Shown here: piece by piece, positions 50,601 to 59,363 of the stretch | How positions within the stretch are numbered: the first letter of the stretch is position 1 | Layout of the letters: each line of letters opens with the position of its first letter | NCBI RefSeq assembly: GCF_000234665.1 | Contig: NC_018330.1 | Coordinates: forward strand, 617,274-681,273 | Direction of reading: 5' to 3' | DNA from: Leishmania mexicana MHOM/GT/2001/U1103 | Lineage: Eukaryota > Euglenozoa > Kinetoplastea > Trypanosomatida > Trypanosomatidae | Length of the DNA: 64,000 nucleotides | Program-made: the position numbers and the translations under genes | The notes under the pieces: generated by a model | The model's input: the letters and a program-made list of their open reading frames with translations, nothing else | The model's database searches: none | Told to the model about the DNA's origin: nothing

Positions 50601-53517
50601 GCAGCATCACGTCTCCTGTGCGTCTCTTGGGGCTGCAGTGGAAGAGGAGAAGGAGCAGCAGCACGTGGACGACTTCAATGCTGAAAGGAATGCGCTCCGT
50701 GCCGTGACCTCTCGACTGCTCATTGACAAGTGCAGCGACGAGGAGCGAAGCGGCAGTAGCGGCAGAACTGGAAGCCCAGCGAGGAGTGGCGGCACCCTGT
50801 TGTCACAGCCACAGCAGGAACAGTCTGAGGGGTGCCAGCGAACTCAGCCCCAGCCGGTTCACGCTGGCGCTACGGGTGTGCAAGTAGAGGAAGTGGAGGG
50901 CGAGGAGGACATCGCCGCTGTGTCTCCGATCCGAGTGCAGCGCCGTTCCAGCCAGCTAATCGGCCGAGTCAAGACCTTCACGCTCTCCTACACGCACCAG
51001 GAGGGGACGGCGGTGTGCCGCGCGTGGCGGCTGCTCCACACCACTACGCACGTGTGCCGAAGCGGCAGCGCCAACTCTAACAACGGCTCGAGTGTCGCAC
51101 CCGCAGACGCCGTGGCACCAATCGCGCCGTCTTCCTCGCTGTCTCTTGCAACCCTGGCGAAGGAGGCTCAAAGGTGTCTGTGTGACGACTTCCTAGCATT
51201 CCTGCAGCCACCCGACGAGGACGCTGAGCATGCCGTGCTGTCTGTGTCGCTGCACTGTGAGAGCGGCGTGGCAACAGCAATGCTTCAGGTGCAGGTGCAG
51301 ACGAACGAGCGCCGCGCCGTTCTGGCGGACCGGCTGCAGCACAGCAACCATGGCGTCCGTCGCGGTGTTGGACGCGGCAGCCGCAGCGGCTTGGTGCCGC
51401 TCAGTGTGCAGGAGGTGGACCGGTTCTACTTTCCACGTTTGACACGTCTGCTTCGCCAGTACAAGACCGTCGCCGACACGGCGGCGCAAGTGCAGGCCTT
51501 CTTGAAGCCGCGAGCGGCAGTGCAGACTCGTCTTCTGCAGAGCTACGGAAACGTCGCGGCGCTTGTGCACTACTATCATGGTAGCCAGGCTGCGCTGGAA
51601 CACGAGCTGGGGATCTCGTCTTGGCAGGTGCTCATGGACCCGGCGCCACCGAGCACTGCCAGAGCGGAACAGCTGACGGAGGAGGTCACGTCCCCAACGG
51701 TGGCGGTGGACCGGGTGCTGGGACACGAGAGGGCCGCGGTGGAGGGCAACCAAGGCGGCAGCGCGCCACCAGAAGGCAGCGCCTCGAGAGGCAGAGGCGA
51801 CACCGGTGGGGACGCGCCGGGCATCTCCTTCCCTCAAGGAGCAGACGTGACGACCAGCTCACCACCGCAGCCGTCTCGCCCCACCTCAGCCGATGGCAGT
51901 GTTACGGTTGCCACTAACCTGCAGGGCCGTCCGCCGCCCCATCCACGCCGTCTGCCTACGCCGCCGCACGCCATCACGCACACCAGCAGCATCTCGTTCG
52001 ATGAGGTAACAGAGGAGCCCACGAGCGAGGCAGGCCCCGTTGTGGTGCTGCGGGGCATGTCGTCGACCCCAGCCCCGCGCTCGCCTTCCAGCCCGCAGTC
52101 TCTCAACCCGCAGTACTTCCCTGCCGTGTACCGGCAAGCGGTCTCCACGACGCTGCCGTCGCGCACCGTCGTCGAGGACGTGCCGGGAGGAAGCGCTCTG
52201 AACGCGCCAGGTGACCGGCCGGACGGGGGCTCCGACACTGGATTGGTGTCGCCCCTGACGGCTGTGTCCAGCGGAGTCGGGTCACCAACCTCGAAGCACC
52301 TGGGCTTGTGTCTCGAGCAGCCGGCGGCGACAGGGACGGTCGCTGCATCGGAGAATTCGCTCTCTCCTATGCCCGTGCCAAACCTTGTGCGGCAGCCCAC
52401 TGAAGGCATGGATTCGGCGGCGGCACCGGCCGCAAAGAAGGGAGACGGCAGCACGCAGTACAGACGCAGCGACGCCAGCGGTAATCCGAACACCGCAGCC
52501 GCATCCGCATCGTCGTCCTCACCATCCGTAATGCCGACGTCTGAGACGAGGCCCGTTGGCGGCAGTAACGCGGCTGTTTCGCCGGTGCCACTGCCTCGGC
52601 TGCCGGTAGAGAACGCCTCTTCGCGGTCACTGGAACCGACCCCACGTCACCCTGGTGCGGCGGCTGGCGCGGGCAGCTCTAGCTCCGTCGTCGGGTTGGA
52701 CCGATGCAAGTCAGAGTATGATCGCGTGCTGGAGGGCAAGTACAAGCGTCTAATGAGGGTCGCCTACGACGGGGTGGCCCGTGGCAGTGTCCCGCTAGAC
52801 CCTCAGCATCAGCAGAAGACCGTCATTGGCCGTGGCAAGTGGGGCACGCAGAAGGTGGAGCTGTCGTTGGAGTGGGAGATCTTGTTTGTGCTGACGTTTG
52901 AGAAGAGTCGCAAGCTTGGCCGCAGCTCACGGCGAGCGCAGATGTTGGTGCACCCGGTGGGCTGCGGCTTCGAGTGCGCGGCGGGCGATGATCTCGTTCA
53001 CACGGCCTCCAGCGGCATCTACGGCGGTGATACCTCCTCCCTGCACTCGTCCGCCATCAACGGCGAGTCGGGCGACGGCGGACATCACCCGGCAGCGACG
53101 GCAATGTCGAAGATACTGCGTAAGAGGGAGTCGTCCAAGCCGGCTGCGTCGCATCTCGTCATCACGATCCAGCGACCGTTCACCCCGGACGAGGTCGGCT
53201 CCTCTTCGCATGACATGGAGGAGACGCTGATGGCTGGTGCGCTGCTCACCGTCTCGTCGTCCTCGAAGGCGGCGTGGCTGCTCGTTGGTGGGAACGACGA
53301 GGCCAGCACCACATCTCGAGCGAGCGCCGGCGTCAGCCAGGTGGCACACGAGTACGTGTTTCAGCTCTGCCAATCCTCTCTCACGCTGGACATTGAAATG
53401 AAGAGTTCCAAGCACGTGCAGGAGGCGCTCCGCTTGTTGAAGAACAGCATCCGACGTGCTACGCAAGCCGTGAAGAAGTCGATGCTGAACGTGCACATAC
53501 CACCACCGTCGCGTTAG
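44698..53517 (+). CDS. Giant leucine-rich-repeat protein with a duplicated unknown module
   Basis: 2,939 aa, ATG at 44698 (a second in-frame ATG is codon 54). Residues ~1-440 are Ser/Ala/Pro-rich. From about 500 to 1070 come irregular leucine-rich repeats of the ribonuclease-inhibitor type (LRALEVLRLVQMDL, LAHLRVLDLSGNAFT, LEEVRLLGNPL, VRELHLSNTGLTDAGA, LAVLNLSDNLLTVRG). After disordered sequence there is a module at about 1475-1700 and a related one at about 2088-2310. Both start F-x-LSY-x-H-x-x-G-x-x-x-CRA-x-x-x-LL (F1480 and F2094) and share a later AV-x-x-RL-x-x-x-YG-x-VA-x-x-VH block (from 1665 and 2274). The last ~220 residues form another folded region (KVELSLEWEILFVLTFEKSR; C-terminal helix EALRLLKNSIRRATQAV). 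No catalytic motif seen; LRRs imply protein binding, and a cytoskeletal or flagellar scaffold role is only a guess. Confidence 0.78.
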   Translation: MSSSSAGPARFLLNSFTVAATPQTLSVSSAEDEERSGGTALTDGQDTDAQAHAKMTTPTFPGTTSASVEGEEEEPRPSSVAPQPAPAPLPSWQTASSARAALVEWLSSPIVNTSPHSRRYSLSSLYSRQPMWRAPMESRTDNMRRTGDDLRGIPATPFRWRSSLPHPAGTSAPKPAQHDFRHVATTTVTLHPEKNSSHVGEQLGRSSTGAFTPHIRYRTSSGVSPGSRAASGGSSASDANASAKCNGESRHRHVSPAGLVPAEPAPRASIPSAHAVAPFLRSSAPAWSCLLHPHDNAQGASFLSPPPPLLATTHQGGAAVSTMSSGGGTATRSARAVTLCIPAETKAQEDGNAARRTRRCVGLSVRNTPSAAVAATPFISDVWAQQERRNQALRRGDRESAEEAEATADVTCSSSPASVNHAGAGEKDGMDSVTDPMAVRHPTLRSLTEEYNRLSTEDTVGWIGLQVHLRRHTQASQIFALDLTCCHMRRDQWTWFTQDILPQLRALEVLRLVQMDLEDDEVAELVRGSCGLSAAADGRRSAGRSCQQSSLSAGRHRVDSSGGGSGSGDPTLQSAPLAHLRVLDLSGNAFTQRSCTHLGKMMLWMAGTLEEVRLLGNPLKDYGMRTLSVYVAKLNLEALEQDPSLFPAALRSYCAQVSQACGRGHGRQGQMAGPAPSSPQPVAVAGVVHAGYSEDESRGDAHRLVAELPLGPVLLDLRDCRASARGLSDILAAASRAHRLRTLVLSHNVAGVTSLLPLPASAYHEGVNLAKEEAMESEEREARARSGDGRGPLPRLRPLPCRLRLAKTPLVYSGALMRRQHTAFSDVSGFATSCALSTLVLYGVPLSQTCSPLGFRELLLNIFFSCPLLDLVDLSDTFEWSLVPPEAQRALLAAANCRDAVEQRLRSPGSQRGLHVRRENQGEVEFRLDSTTVSNQTRLGDIFGELMAHVAFNAVVRRRLPPAAFLHVRELHLSNTGLTDAGARGLCVSVRRGRTQTGMLASLAVLNLSDNLLTVRGCVRVIETFLLDSDAEADGDAARSCPASSATTSTAGRLAVIAHLTALALQRNSGFVSTRSDGTVDGVNGLRDDGTGHLQQVCMAAETAVLRRARLRSAVCSNQAQRSSTSSGAANANAATQEERAPPLTVYFSAPPSVEATPSISSSGVGGQRRPSASVPSKASVDVFYAGCDDDDDVYCTCPCSRFYVPKPASAQAVEREDTNTNGPPYFAQQKPCSSTEVSRALVDTATACKDQTASGLAVPEVTRGRCGALGTDAAPAAGEKQQHHAQVGPQRNLFAALGAPRAAAAAAPAAGGESPNGLVNTTPLHHLRNFTNDIEAAAAVSAASVSSSFSPFVPPPPSDSTSEVAAAQRISDLAAAGVGPCFVPPQHQQQTALPSGRESGLAVPGGSSFGALFMSKAEATPPVTLGAPAGVVLADAAAVVPVVADVDVGAGVSDTLVSTTANARRLGGRRARLRRTRAFVLSYDHPAGHLLCRALGVLLRPAPDPLGEGARTALEEDLLAALKRRWAASKTRSTSEQGDDEGCGDGGGAGTAASATTAAESVRYLPPGLPSATVADGGDSSQRGADAHWMRFEVTTSERKGDMAQLLHEVLNVPLSEQRAVFQRLLQFLSQHVTCGEEPHDEPRAEDLWDPVRAIEQAARSSAAVRARLEIAYGGVAEAAVHACHRYYGAADATLVPISDAGGGAAAATAGSLEGTDGTEGIVRLHRLYFPLWRELGMPVGDTAPDALPHAPASVCIKEIGAETLTGSDRRPDVLDRAADGGGLYTSFSTPHNIPSCRSSEAAVALLPQPSAATHQPRPHVINFYDGVGGESKLSQRQSLPATLRQGQCACAFAPAAAAGGDQGSAKWTTRGREGAEREEGDEGTSVDSTSVTTPEKQLNHAHCIELGSAAAALSPSPLALVNSNAEAPQRDSPSVEVVLADKLTRPSPPAKTRDAAGAVVAPPLTPQHHVSCASLGAAVEEEKEQQHVDDFNAERNALRAVTSRLLIDKCSDEERSGSSGRTGSPARSGGTLLSQPQQEQSEGCQRTQPQPVHAGATGVQVEEVEGEEDIAAVSPIRVQRRSSQLIGRVKTFTLSYTHQEGTAVCRAWRLLHTTTHVCRSGSANSNNGSSVAPADAVAPIAPSSSLSLATLAKEAQRCLCDDFLAFLQPPDEDAEHAVLSVSLHCESGVATAMLQVQVQTNERRAVLADRLQHSNHGVRRGVGRGSRSGLVPLSVQEVDRFYFPRLTRLLRQYKTVADTAAQVQAFLKPRAAVQTRLLQSYGNVAALVHYYHGSQAALEHELGISSWQVLMDPAPPSTARAEQLTEEVTSPTVAVDRVLGHERAAVEGNQGGSAPPEGSASRGRGDTGGDAPGISFPQGADVTTSSPPQPSRPTSADGSVTVATNLQGRPPPHPRRLPTPPHAITHTSSISFDEVTEEPTSEAGPVVVLRGMSSTPAPRSPSSPQSLNPQYFPAVYRQAVSTTLPSRTVVEDVPGGSALNAPGDRPDGGSDTGLVSPLTAVSSGVGSPTSKHLGLCLEQPAATGTVAASENSLSPMPVPNLVRQPTEGMDSAAAPAAKKGDGSTQYRRSDASGNPNTAAASASSSSPSVMPTSETRPVGGSNAAVSPVPLPRLPVENASSRSLEPTPRHPGAAAGAGSSSSVVGLDRCKSEYDRVLEGKYKRLMRVAYDGVARGSVPLDPQHQQKTVIGRGKWGTQKVELSLEWEILFVLTFEKSRKLGRSSRRAQMLVHPVGCGFECAAGDDLVHTASSGIYGGDTSSLHSSAINGESGDGGHHPAATAMSKILRKRESSKPAASHLVITIQRPFTPDEVGSSSHDMEETLMAGALLTVSSSSKAAWLLVGGNDEASTTSRASAGVSQVAHEYVFQLCQSSLTLDIEMKSSKHVQEALRLLKNSIRRATQAVKKSMLNVHIPPPSR

Positions 53518-54515
53518 ACGCGTGATGCTGCATGGCTTCTGCTCTCGGGGGTGGTGGTGGTGGTGGTGGGGAGACGCTATCGTGACGTTCAGGGTTGCTT
53601 CTCAGCATGAGCGGGTGCGCGCAGGGCAGCAAAGGCTTCAGCACGAGGTGCGCTGCTGTGATTCCGTTGATTCGGGTGTTTACTCTTTCGGGCTTGGGTG
53701 GCGAGGACGGTGCTTGTTTGCTGTTGTGCTCGTGTGTGTGTGTGTGCGTGCTCTCTCTTTCCCTTTCCTCCTCCTGTGTGCTGGACGCGGACGGTATCTC
53801 GTGGTCGCTGGCATCTCCTCCTGCCGCCCCCGTCCGAATTCCCTGGATGTGCGTGCTCGCCGCTGTCGTCGCGCAGGCTTTTCTGGTGGGGTTCGTTTTG
53901 CTTCTTTTTTTTTGTCTTTTCGCGTGTTGCGTGCTTTTTGCCTTTCCTTTTTTTTTTGCCATCGACTGTGTGCGCGTCTGGTGTGGCGCGCCCCGGAGCA
54001 TCGACGTGGAGGCGAGGCGGAGAGTGCGCGAAGCAGAGAAGGCGGATGCGCCCGGCGCAGCTGCCACTGTGGGACCTCATCCTTGATGCCCGGTTGTGTT
54101 GTCTGCGTGCATCCTGAACATACTGTACAACGCAGCGGCCACATCCGTCTGGCCTTCCCCACACGCTGCTCTGTTGTGTCATCTCTCTTATGTACGGCGG
54201 AGGTTGGACGCGACGCCAAAGATGTCTGCTCTCGCTGCTGCACACAAAGCACCTGTGTGGCGGGTCTGGTTTGCCACAGACGCGTTTGTCTGTGCGAAGG
54301 CGGACGAGTTCGACCTATTTACTGGCTCCTCCACTGCCACTATCACCTCGCTCCAACGGTAAGCATCGCCCTCTCTCCTCGCTCTCCTCCTTTTCTATTG
54401 GTCTCCGTGAGTTGGTTTTCGACGCGGGAATGCGCACGGAGCGTCGACGGGTTTCAGGTGCATGTGCGTGTAGGCCGCTCAGCGCTGATCTTCGTCGTGC
54501 ATTGTTGCCGCCGCC
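53518..54515. other. Spacer between the LRR giant and the TCAIM-like gene
   Basis: No supported gene; a 367-codon frame across it has no domain and overlaps the next gene in another frame. T-rich and C-rich runs occur (for example 53909-53917 and 53950-53958), with a GGT repeat at 53551-53569. Confidence 0.5.
54364..54412 (+). promoter_or_regulatory. Predicted trans-splice acceptor of the TCAIM-like gene
   Basis: A pyrimidine tract of about 40 nt followed by the AG at 54411-54412 gives a 5' UTR of about 103 nt. Confidence 0.5.
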
Positions 54516-56720
54516 ATGTACAAGAAGGCGCTGAACGCGTTCTTCCTGAAGGTGCACCCCGACTTCTTCCACCACAATGCGCAGCAGCAAACTGTGAACC
54601 AGAATTCCGTGGCTCAGCTCAATGAGCTCCTAGCGTGGGCGCGGGAGTTCAAGCAGGGGACGCTGCGCGCACCACCAGCCACGTCCATCTCTTTTGCCTT
54701 CTATCGCCGCATCGACGAGAAAGAGGGTGGTGGCGCCGATGCCGTCACCACGCAGCGGTCGGCGCGCGCAAGTGACGCTGGAAGCAGCGGTGGCGAAGGG
54801 GAGAACGGCGGCGACCGGCCGAAGGAGTCGTTCTTCGCCAAGCGAGCGTATCGGGCCGCAGACTGGGCGTCAGACGGCGGTGACTTTGACGGCTCTGGCG
54901 CTGGCGGCGGCGCGTCATTGCACCGAGACTCCCAAACCGTTCTCATCCACTCTACGTTCGAGCTTCCGCAGGGCTTTGTCGCGAGCGAGTCGAACCGTGG
55001 TCTGGTGGAGCGCTCCGTGAACAAGTTCTTGCGCGACTTGCTGCGTCGCGCCGAGTGCATCGACTCGGTCACAGAGTCCATGTCTGTCGCCGAGGACGCG
55101 GCAGCGGCGCGACGAGAGGCAAAGCCGTTGCGTCGTCGTCGTGCAGACCCGCGGGCGAAGGCCAAGAGCGGTGGCAAGACCTTGCTGGACGAGGCGAGCG
55201 AGGCCATGACGATGCAGTGGACGCTGACAAGCGTGCCCACGCTTGAGGAGCTGATGGACGCCGATCAGGTGCTTTTCGCCAAGACCCTGTCCCCCTTGCA
55301 GTGCTCCGCAGCGCTGCACACCCTGCGCGCTTCTCTCGGCGAGCTGCACTACGATCAGTGGAGCTCGATGCCGCTGATTATCGATGACCACTTCGCCATC
55401 GGTGCAGGCATCACGGGAGGCCTGACGGTTCCGTGGGACTTTACGGCGCTGCAGTTTGCCAGCTTCCTTCACCAGAACGCCGCCGCCATCGCACAGTGTC
55501 GCACCTTAGCGGCAGTGTTTGCGACGGAGGTGGAGCAGCTTATAGCAGAGCTGTGCACTGCACTGGAGTTGGATGACGTGCTCATTTCGTGTTCGCACAA
55601 GGAGGCGGTGAATGTGCTGCGGCTGCTGCATCGCAACAAGGAGCTGCTGCACGGGTACGGGCTGACAAACCTGACGCTCGAGATTGGCATGCGTCACGCC
55701 ACGCGCGCCAACGGCGTCGTCATCGTTGACGTGTCCATGAAGACAATGGAAGAGCTCCGCGAATGGCTGCAGGCGCTTCACGGCAAGCTTGACCTGCAGC
55801 GCAAGCTTTACAGCGTGTCGAAGCAGATGCTGGAGACAACAATGTGGCACCTGACGGAGTTCCGCAGCATGGTTGAGCCCGGTGGCGTGGACGCTTTTGT
55901 GAACAACGACTGCACGTACGCGCAGCGGTTGGCGTGGGCAAAGGAGCTTTTCCGCATCGGCCCTGCCCTGGCGCACTGGGACTGGCAGGAGTTCACGTTT
56001 CTGCTCAGCCCCGAGCTTGATGTGGACTGGAGTCGGCGTCAGCTGAAGCTGCCACACAACTTTGACGGCGACGCCCTCGTCCGCTACGTCGAGGATGTGC
56101 AGCAGAGCGCTAAAGAGAAGGAGAAGGAAGCGCTGCTGCGCGCGAGTGCGGTGCGTCGGCTGTCAGACGAGGAGATCCGCGCACAGACGCACACCGCGGA
56201 CTTGCAGCTGAACGACGGCACGAGCGAGTCTGAAAGCAAAGAGCAGGTGCGGCGGCAGCGCCTCGAAGACCCACTCGTGCCTGGGATGCAGCCGGTGTCG
56301 GAGGCGATGCGGCATCTCTACCGGCAATCGTCACCGCACATGGACGAGTACATGACCTCTAGCGAGGACAGAGTGGACCCTCTTAGCGTCGAACGTCCAC
56401 TCTCGCACGCCGTTACTTTCAACAGTGACACAGAGGCGGAGGAGCAGCTCAAGTGGGAGGGCTTCTACCAGGAGCCCTACGTGGACCAGATGCCGACCGG
56501 CGACCTCGACGACATGGCGCACACGTACCGACTCACGAACCGCTGGCATCGCGAGGCGGCGGCGAAGAAGCTGCTGGAGGAGCTGCAGTCCACTTACGGC
56601 AAGAAGAGTCGCCGGTTCGACTACCAGAAGATGGGTGATGTGCTGGAGATCAACAATGCTCGCGTGCAGCCGAAGGGGTTCCCGGTAGTGGCGCGGGGTA
56701 TGAAGCCGAGCGAGGGGTAG
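54516..56720 (+). CDS. TCAIM-like protein (DUF4460/DUF4461 type), probably mitochondrial
   Basis: 734 aa, ATG at 54516. The N-terminus, ALNAFFLKVHPDFFHHN with the NQNSVAQLNELLAW block, matches the J-domain-like DUF4460 segment of animal TCAIM (ALRPFYFxVHPDFF and VNENSLKxL); the HPD triplet is H14-P15-D16. The second conserved region (about 250-480), with LSPLQCSAALHTLRASLGEL, the WSSMPLIID block and GGLTVPWDF, matches DUF4461. An Asp/Gly/Ser-rich linker separates the two, and there is an extra C-terminal region (about 520-734) with conserved-looking WEGFYQEPYVDQMP. Human TCAIM is about 496 aa and mitochondrial; its molecular role is unsettled, so none is assigned. No clear presequence is visible at the chosen start. 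Confidence 0.75.
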   Translation: MYKKALNAFFLKVHPDFFHHNAQQQTVNQNSVAQLNELLAWAREFKQGTLRAPPATSISFAFYRRIDEKEGGGADAVTTQRSARASDAGSSGGEGENGGDRPKESFFAKRAYRAADWASDGGDFDGSGAGGGASLHRDSQTVLIHSTFELPQGFVASESNRGLVERSVNKFLRDLLRRAECIDSVTESMSVAEDAAAARREAKPLRRRRADPRAKAKSGGKTLLDEASEAMTMQWTLTSVPTLEELMDADQVLFAKTLSPLQCSAALHTLRASLGELHYDQWSSMPLIIDDHFAIGAGITGGLTVPWDFTALQFASFLHQNAAAIAQCRTLAAVFATEVEQLIAELCTALELDDVLISCSHKEAVNVLRLLHRNKELLHGYGLTNLTLEIGMRHATRANGVVIVDVSMKTMEELREWLQALHGKLDLQRKLYSVSKQMLETTMWHLTEFRSMVEPGGVDAFVNNDCTYAQRLAWAKELFRIGPALAHWDWQEFTFLLSPELDVDWSRRQLKLPHNFDGDALVRYVEDVQQSAKEKEKEALLRASAVRRLSDEEIRAQTHTADLQLNDGTSESESKEQVRRQRLEDPLVPGMQPVSEAMRHLYRQSSPHMDEYMTSSEDRVDPLSVERPLSHAVTFNSDTEAEEQLKWEGFYQEPYVDQMPTGDLDDMAHTYRLTNRWHREAAAKKLLEELQSTYGKKSRRFDYQKMGDVLEINNARVQPKGFPVVARGMKPSEG

Positions 56721-57831
56721 CGAGAGCAAGCCGACGCAAGCTGTGAGTGAGGGAGCGAGACAACGTAGCCCCCCCTCCCCTCCAACGTCCCCCCTCGTCC
56801 CGGTGAAGCCACCGAGAGGGTTCCCACGCTCACCCTGCTGCTGCTCAGCTGTTCAAAGCACACCCTTAGGTTTTTCTTCGGCTCCACCTTCACGCGCGTT
56901 TTATTCGGTTCCCCAATGGGTGCTTCTCCCCCTCTTTCTCATGACCGATCAGCGCGATGTGCCCTTTACTGCTATGTGCTTGTGTGTGCCTCTAAGACCT
57001 AAGTGGGCTTCTTCTCGCACTCGCGTAACCGCACACAGACGTGGTCGCATCCATGGAGGCAGACGTGTCATGTTCCATCTTCCCTCATAAATTCTGTGAC
57101 TCTGCCTCTACGTGTGGTATCATCACACATCCGTAACCGTTGCTTGTCCCCTCCTCTTCCTTGTCTGCGAAAGGAGCGATGCAGTACGGAGTTGTAACGA
57201 CGCTGGCGCAGAGGATGGCGGGGACCGCTCCGCGTCGATAGCGTCCCGCGCAAGAAGAGGCGATGCGTGCGTGCGCGTGTTTGCATGATGCTCATGCGCA
57301 GAGGTGTATGCCGCCCCGCCCTTGCCTCCCTCCTTATTCCTTTGACTCGGTCCACACCCCTCTCTCCTCCCTTTCTCCCGCCTTCGCCTCACTCCTGCGT
57401 GCCTGCTGGGGGGGGTATTTTTTTTCTCTCGTCTTTTTTGAGGGATACTTTTGTGTGTGTGTGTGTGTGAGCTCCCTCCACCCCTCTTCCATCCGCCGTC
57501 GCGCGCTGCGCTGCGTGCGTGATCGAACAAGCCTTTCCTTCCTTCGTCCTTCGTTGGCCGCCTTTGGCTTCCGAGGCAAGGCATCCATCAAACCACCGCG
57601 GCTGCTTCTGTGGGTGCAAAGAGCGGCGAGATGGGAGAAGTAGGGGTGCGAGGAACGTAGAGGTCGTGCTCTGACGCCGTGTTCTAGCTCTTACTCGCTG
57701 AGTGCAAAGGTAGCAGCAGCAAGCGGAGGCACTTCACCGCTGCGGGACTGCGATCTGGATGCGGAGCGATTCGCTACGATGGGCTGAGCATGTTTTTGCC
57801 TCCCCCTCTTTCCTAGTCGCCCCCGTCACGA
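56721..57831. other. 3' flank of the TCAIM-like gene before SIDER2 copy E
   Basis: No supported gene; pyrimidine-rich segments and a GT run (57452-57469). Confidence 0.5.
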
Positions 57832-58262
57832 GGAGGGGCGTACGCACATCTCGCAGTGCGTGGTATCACTGGGTTCAGGTGTCCCCAACACCCTCTGTGT
57901 TGGGGGAGGGCAGGTACCCCCCCTCCCCCCTCCCTCTATCCCTGCCCATGCTGAACCACTTCTGGTGGTGACAGGGCCAGGTGGCTACGACGTGTGTGGG
58001 GGGAGGACAGAGAGATGCACCGCTACCGGTGTCGGCGGTGAGGTCGTGGATGGCGCTGCGTTGGAGCCACCTGCGCAGCGAATGGCGTGCGTGTGACGTC
58101 TGAGTCAGAGGCCGTGCTCTCGGATGGCTGAGTCGGCGCATTGCTGCAACGCGTGCATCTACGGCTGCTCCGCACGGCGCGGCGGGTGCCTGTGGCAGGT
58201 CTGGAGGGGGTAGGGCGCCGTTTGGGCACATGCTGTATGGCTGAGAGTGGACACGTTGAAGA
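57832..58262 (+). mobile_element. SIDER2-type retroposon, copy E (lacks the A-rich 3' tail)
   Basis: About 431 bp. The hallmark has CCCTG at 57940 and CAGGG at 57972 (span 37 nt). The body matches copies A and D up to GTTGAAGA at 58262, where the match ends; the A-rich tail and CACCGC repeat of A and D are missing. The 5' end extends as in copy C (GGAGGGGCGTACGC). Sense orientation in the 3' flank of the TCAIM-like gene. Confidence 0.8.
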
Positions 58263-58381
58263 GAATCTTTGCTACGCTTCCGCTGCGGTGCCGCTGCCAC
58301 CATCAAGACACCCGACTACTGCCCGCTGTCTTTCTCTGTGCGTTGGCAAGAAGGATAGGCAGGAAAGAGAGGAGAGGAGCT

Positions 58382-58833
58382 GGAAGGCCACCCTGCCGGG
58401 GCCCGGTGAATGATGGACTGACCTATGGAATCTACTGCGTTCTTTCTGAGCGTTGCGGCGATGTGAACCTCATTGAGTTGCAATCTTCAACGAAACCTAT
58501 GTCTGACTGCCCAGGGCGCCTTGTGCACCGGTCGGCTCGGTGGCTGGCCTTGCCTCTGTGTTTGTGTGCGTCGCGCATGCGTGTGCGCCTGTCCAACTCT
58601 CGTCCTTTCACGCTGCAGGCTGTGGGAGGTGGTGGTGCGGCCGGCAGGCCAGCATGACGAAGCGCCCGGGAGCGAGTGACCGGTGTCACCTGTGGGAAAG
58701 CAGCTCGTGTTACCGCTCGAATGGATGCGCTGTGCATCTGCTCCCGTATTCGAGGCTTTGTGTGTCAAAGGGCTGCAAGACAATGACCAAGCTGTGTGGG
58801 TGTGCTTGCTTGTATGAGGGGGTGGGGAGAGGG
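58382..58833 (+). repeat. 452-bp direct repeat, unit 1
   Basis: Identical by eye to 58912-59363; the distance between units is 530 bp, leaving a 78-bp unique spacer (58834-58911). The unit contains no convincing ORF (the same short frames recur in both copies) and no SIDER2 hallmark. Function unknown. Confidence 0.9.
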
Positions 58834-58911
58834 TGCATGAGGCTGCAGGCACTGCGCTGGCCTTTCAGCAGCCAGCACCCGCGCCACCGCCACTGTTGCC
58901 GTGCGCGAGCG

Positions 58912-59363
58912 GGAAGGCCACCCTGCCGGGGCCCGGTGAATGATGGACTGACCTATGGAATCTACTGCGTTCTTTCTGAGCGTTGCGGCGATGTGAACCT
59001 CATTGAGTTGCAATCTTCAACGAAACCTATGTCTGACTGCCCAGGGCGCCTTGTGCACCGGTCGGCTCGGTGGCTGGCCTTGCCTCTGTGTTTGTGTGCG
59101 TCGCGCATGCGTGTGCGCCTGTCCAACTCTCGTCCTTTCACGCTGCAGGCTGTGGGAGGTGGTGGTGCGGCCGGCAGGCCAGCATGACGAAGCGCCCGGG
59201 AGCGAGTGACCGGTGTCACCTGTGGGAAAGCAGCTCGTGTTACCGCTCGAATGGATGCGCTGTGCATCTGCTCCCGTATTCGAGGCTTTGTGTGTCAAAG
59301 GGCTGCAAGACAATGACCAAGCTGTGTGGGTGTGCTTGCTTGTATGAGGGGGTGGGGAGAGGG
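58912..59363 (+). repeat. 452-bp direct repeat, unit 2
   Basis: Second unit of the repeat described at 58382-58833. The match begins at GGAAGGCCACCCTGCC and ends at GGGGAGAGGG; the sequence after it differs from the spacer that follows unit 1. Confidence 0.9.

Noticed and set aside
53522..54625. 367-codon + strand frame between the LRR giant and the TCAIM-like gene
   Set aside because: No domain, Cys/Arg/Val-rich, overlaps the well-supported TCAIM-like start in another frame and contains the predicted splice acceptor.
58400..58500. C/D-box snoRNA-like pieces (ATGATGG ... TCTGA) in the 452-bp repeat
   Set aside because: No terminal stem, boxes are imperfect and spacing is wrong for a trypanosomatid C/D snoRNA.
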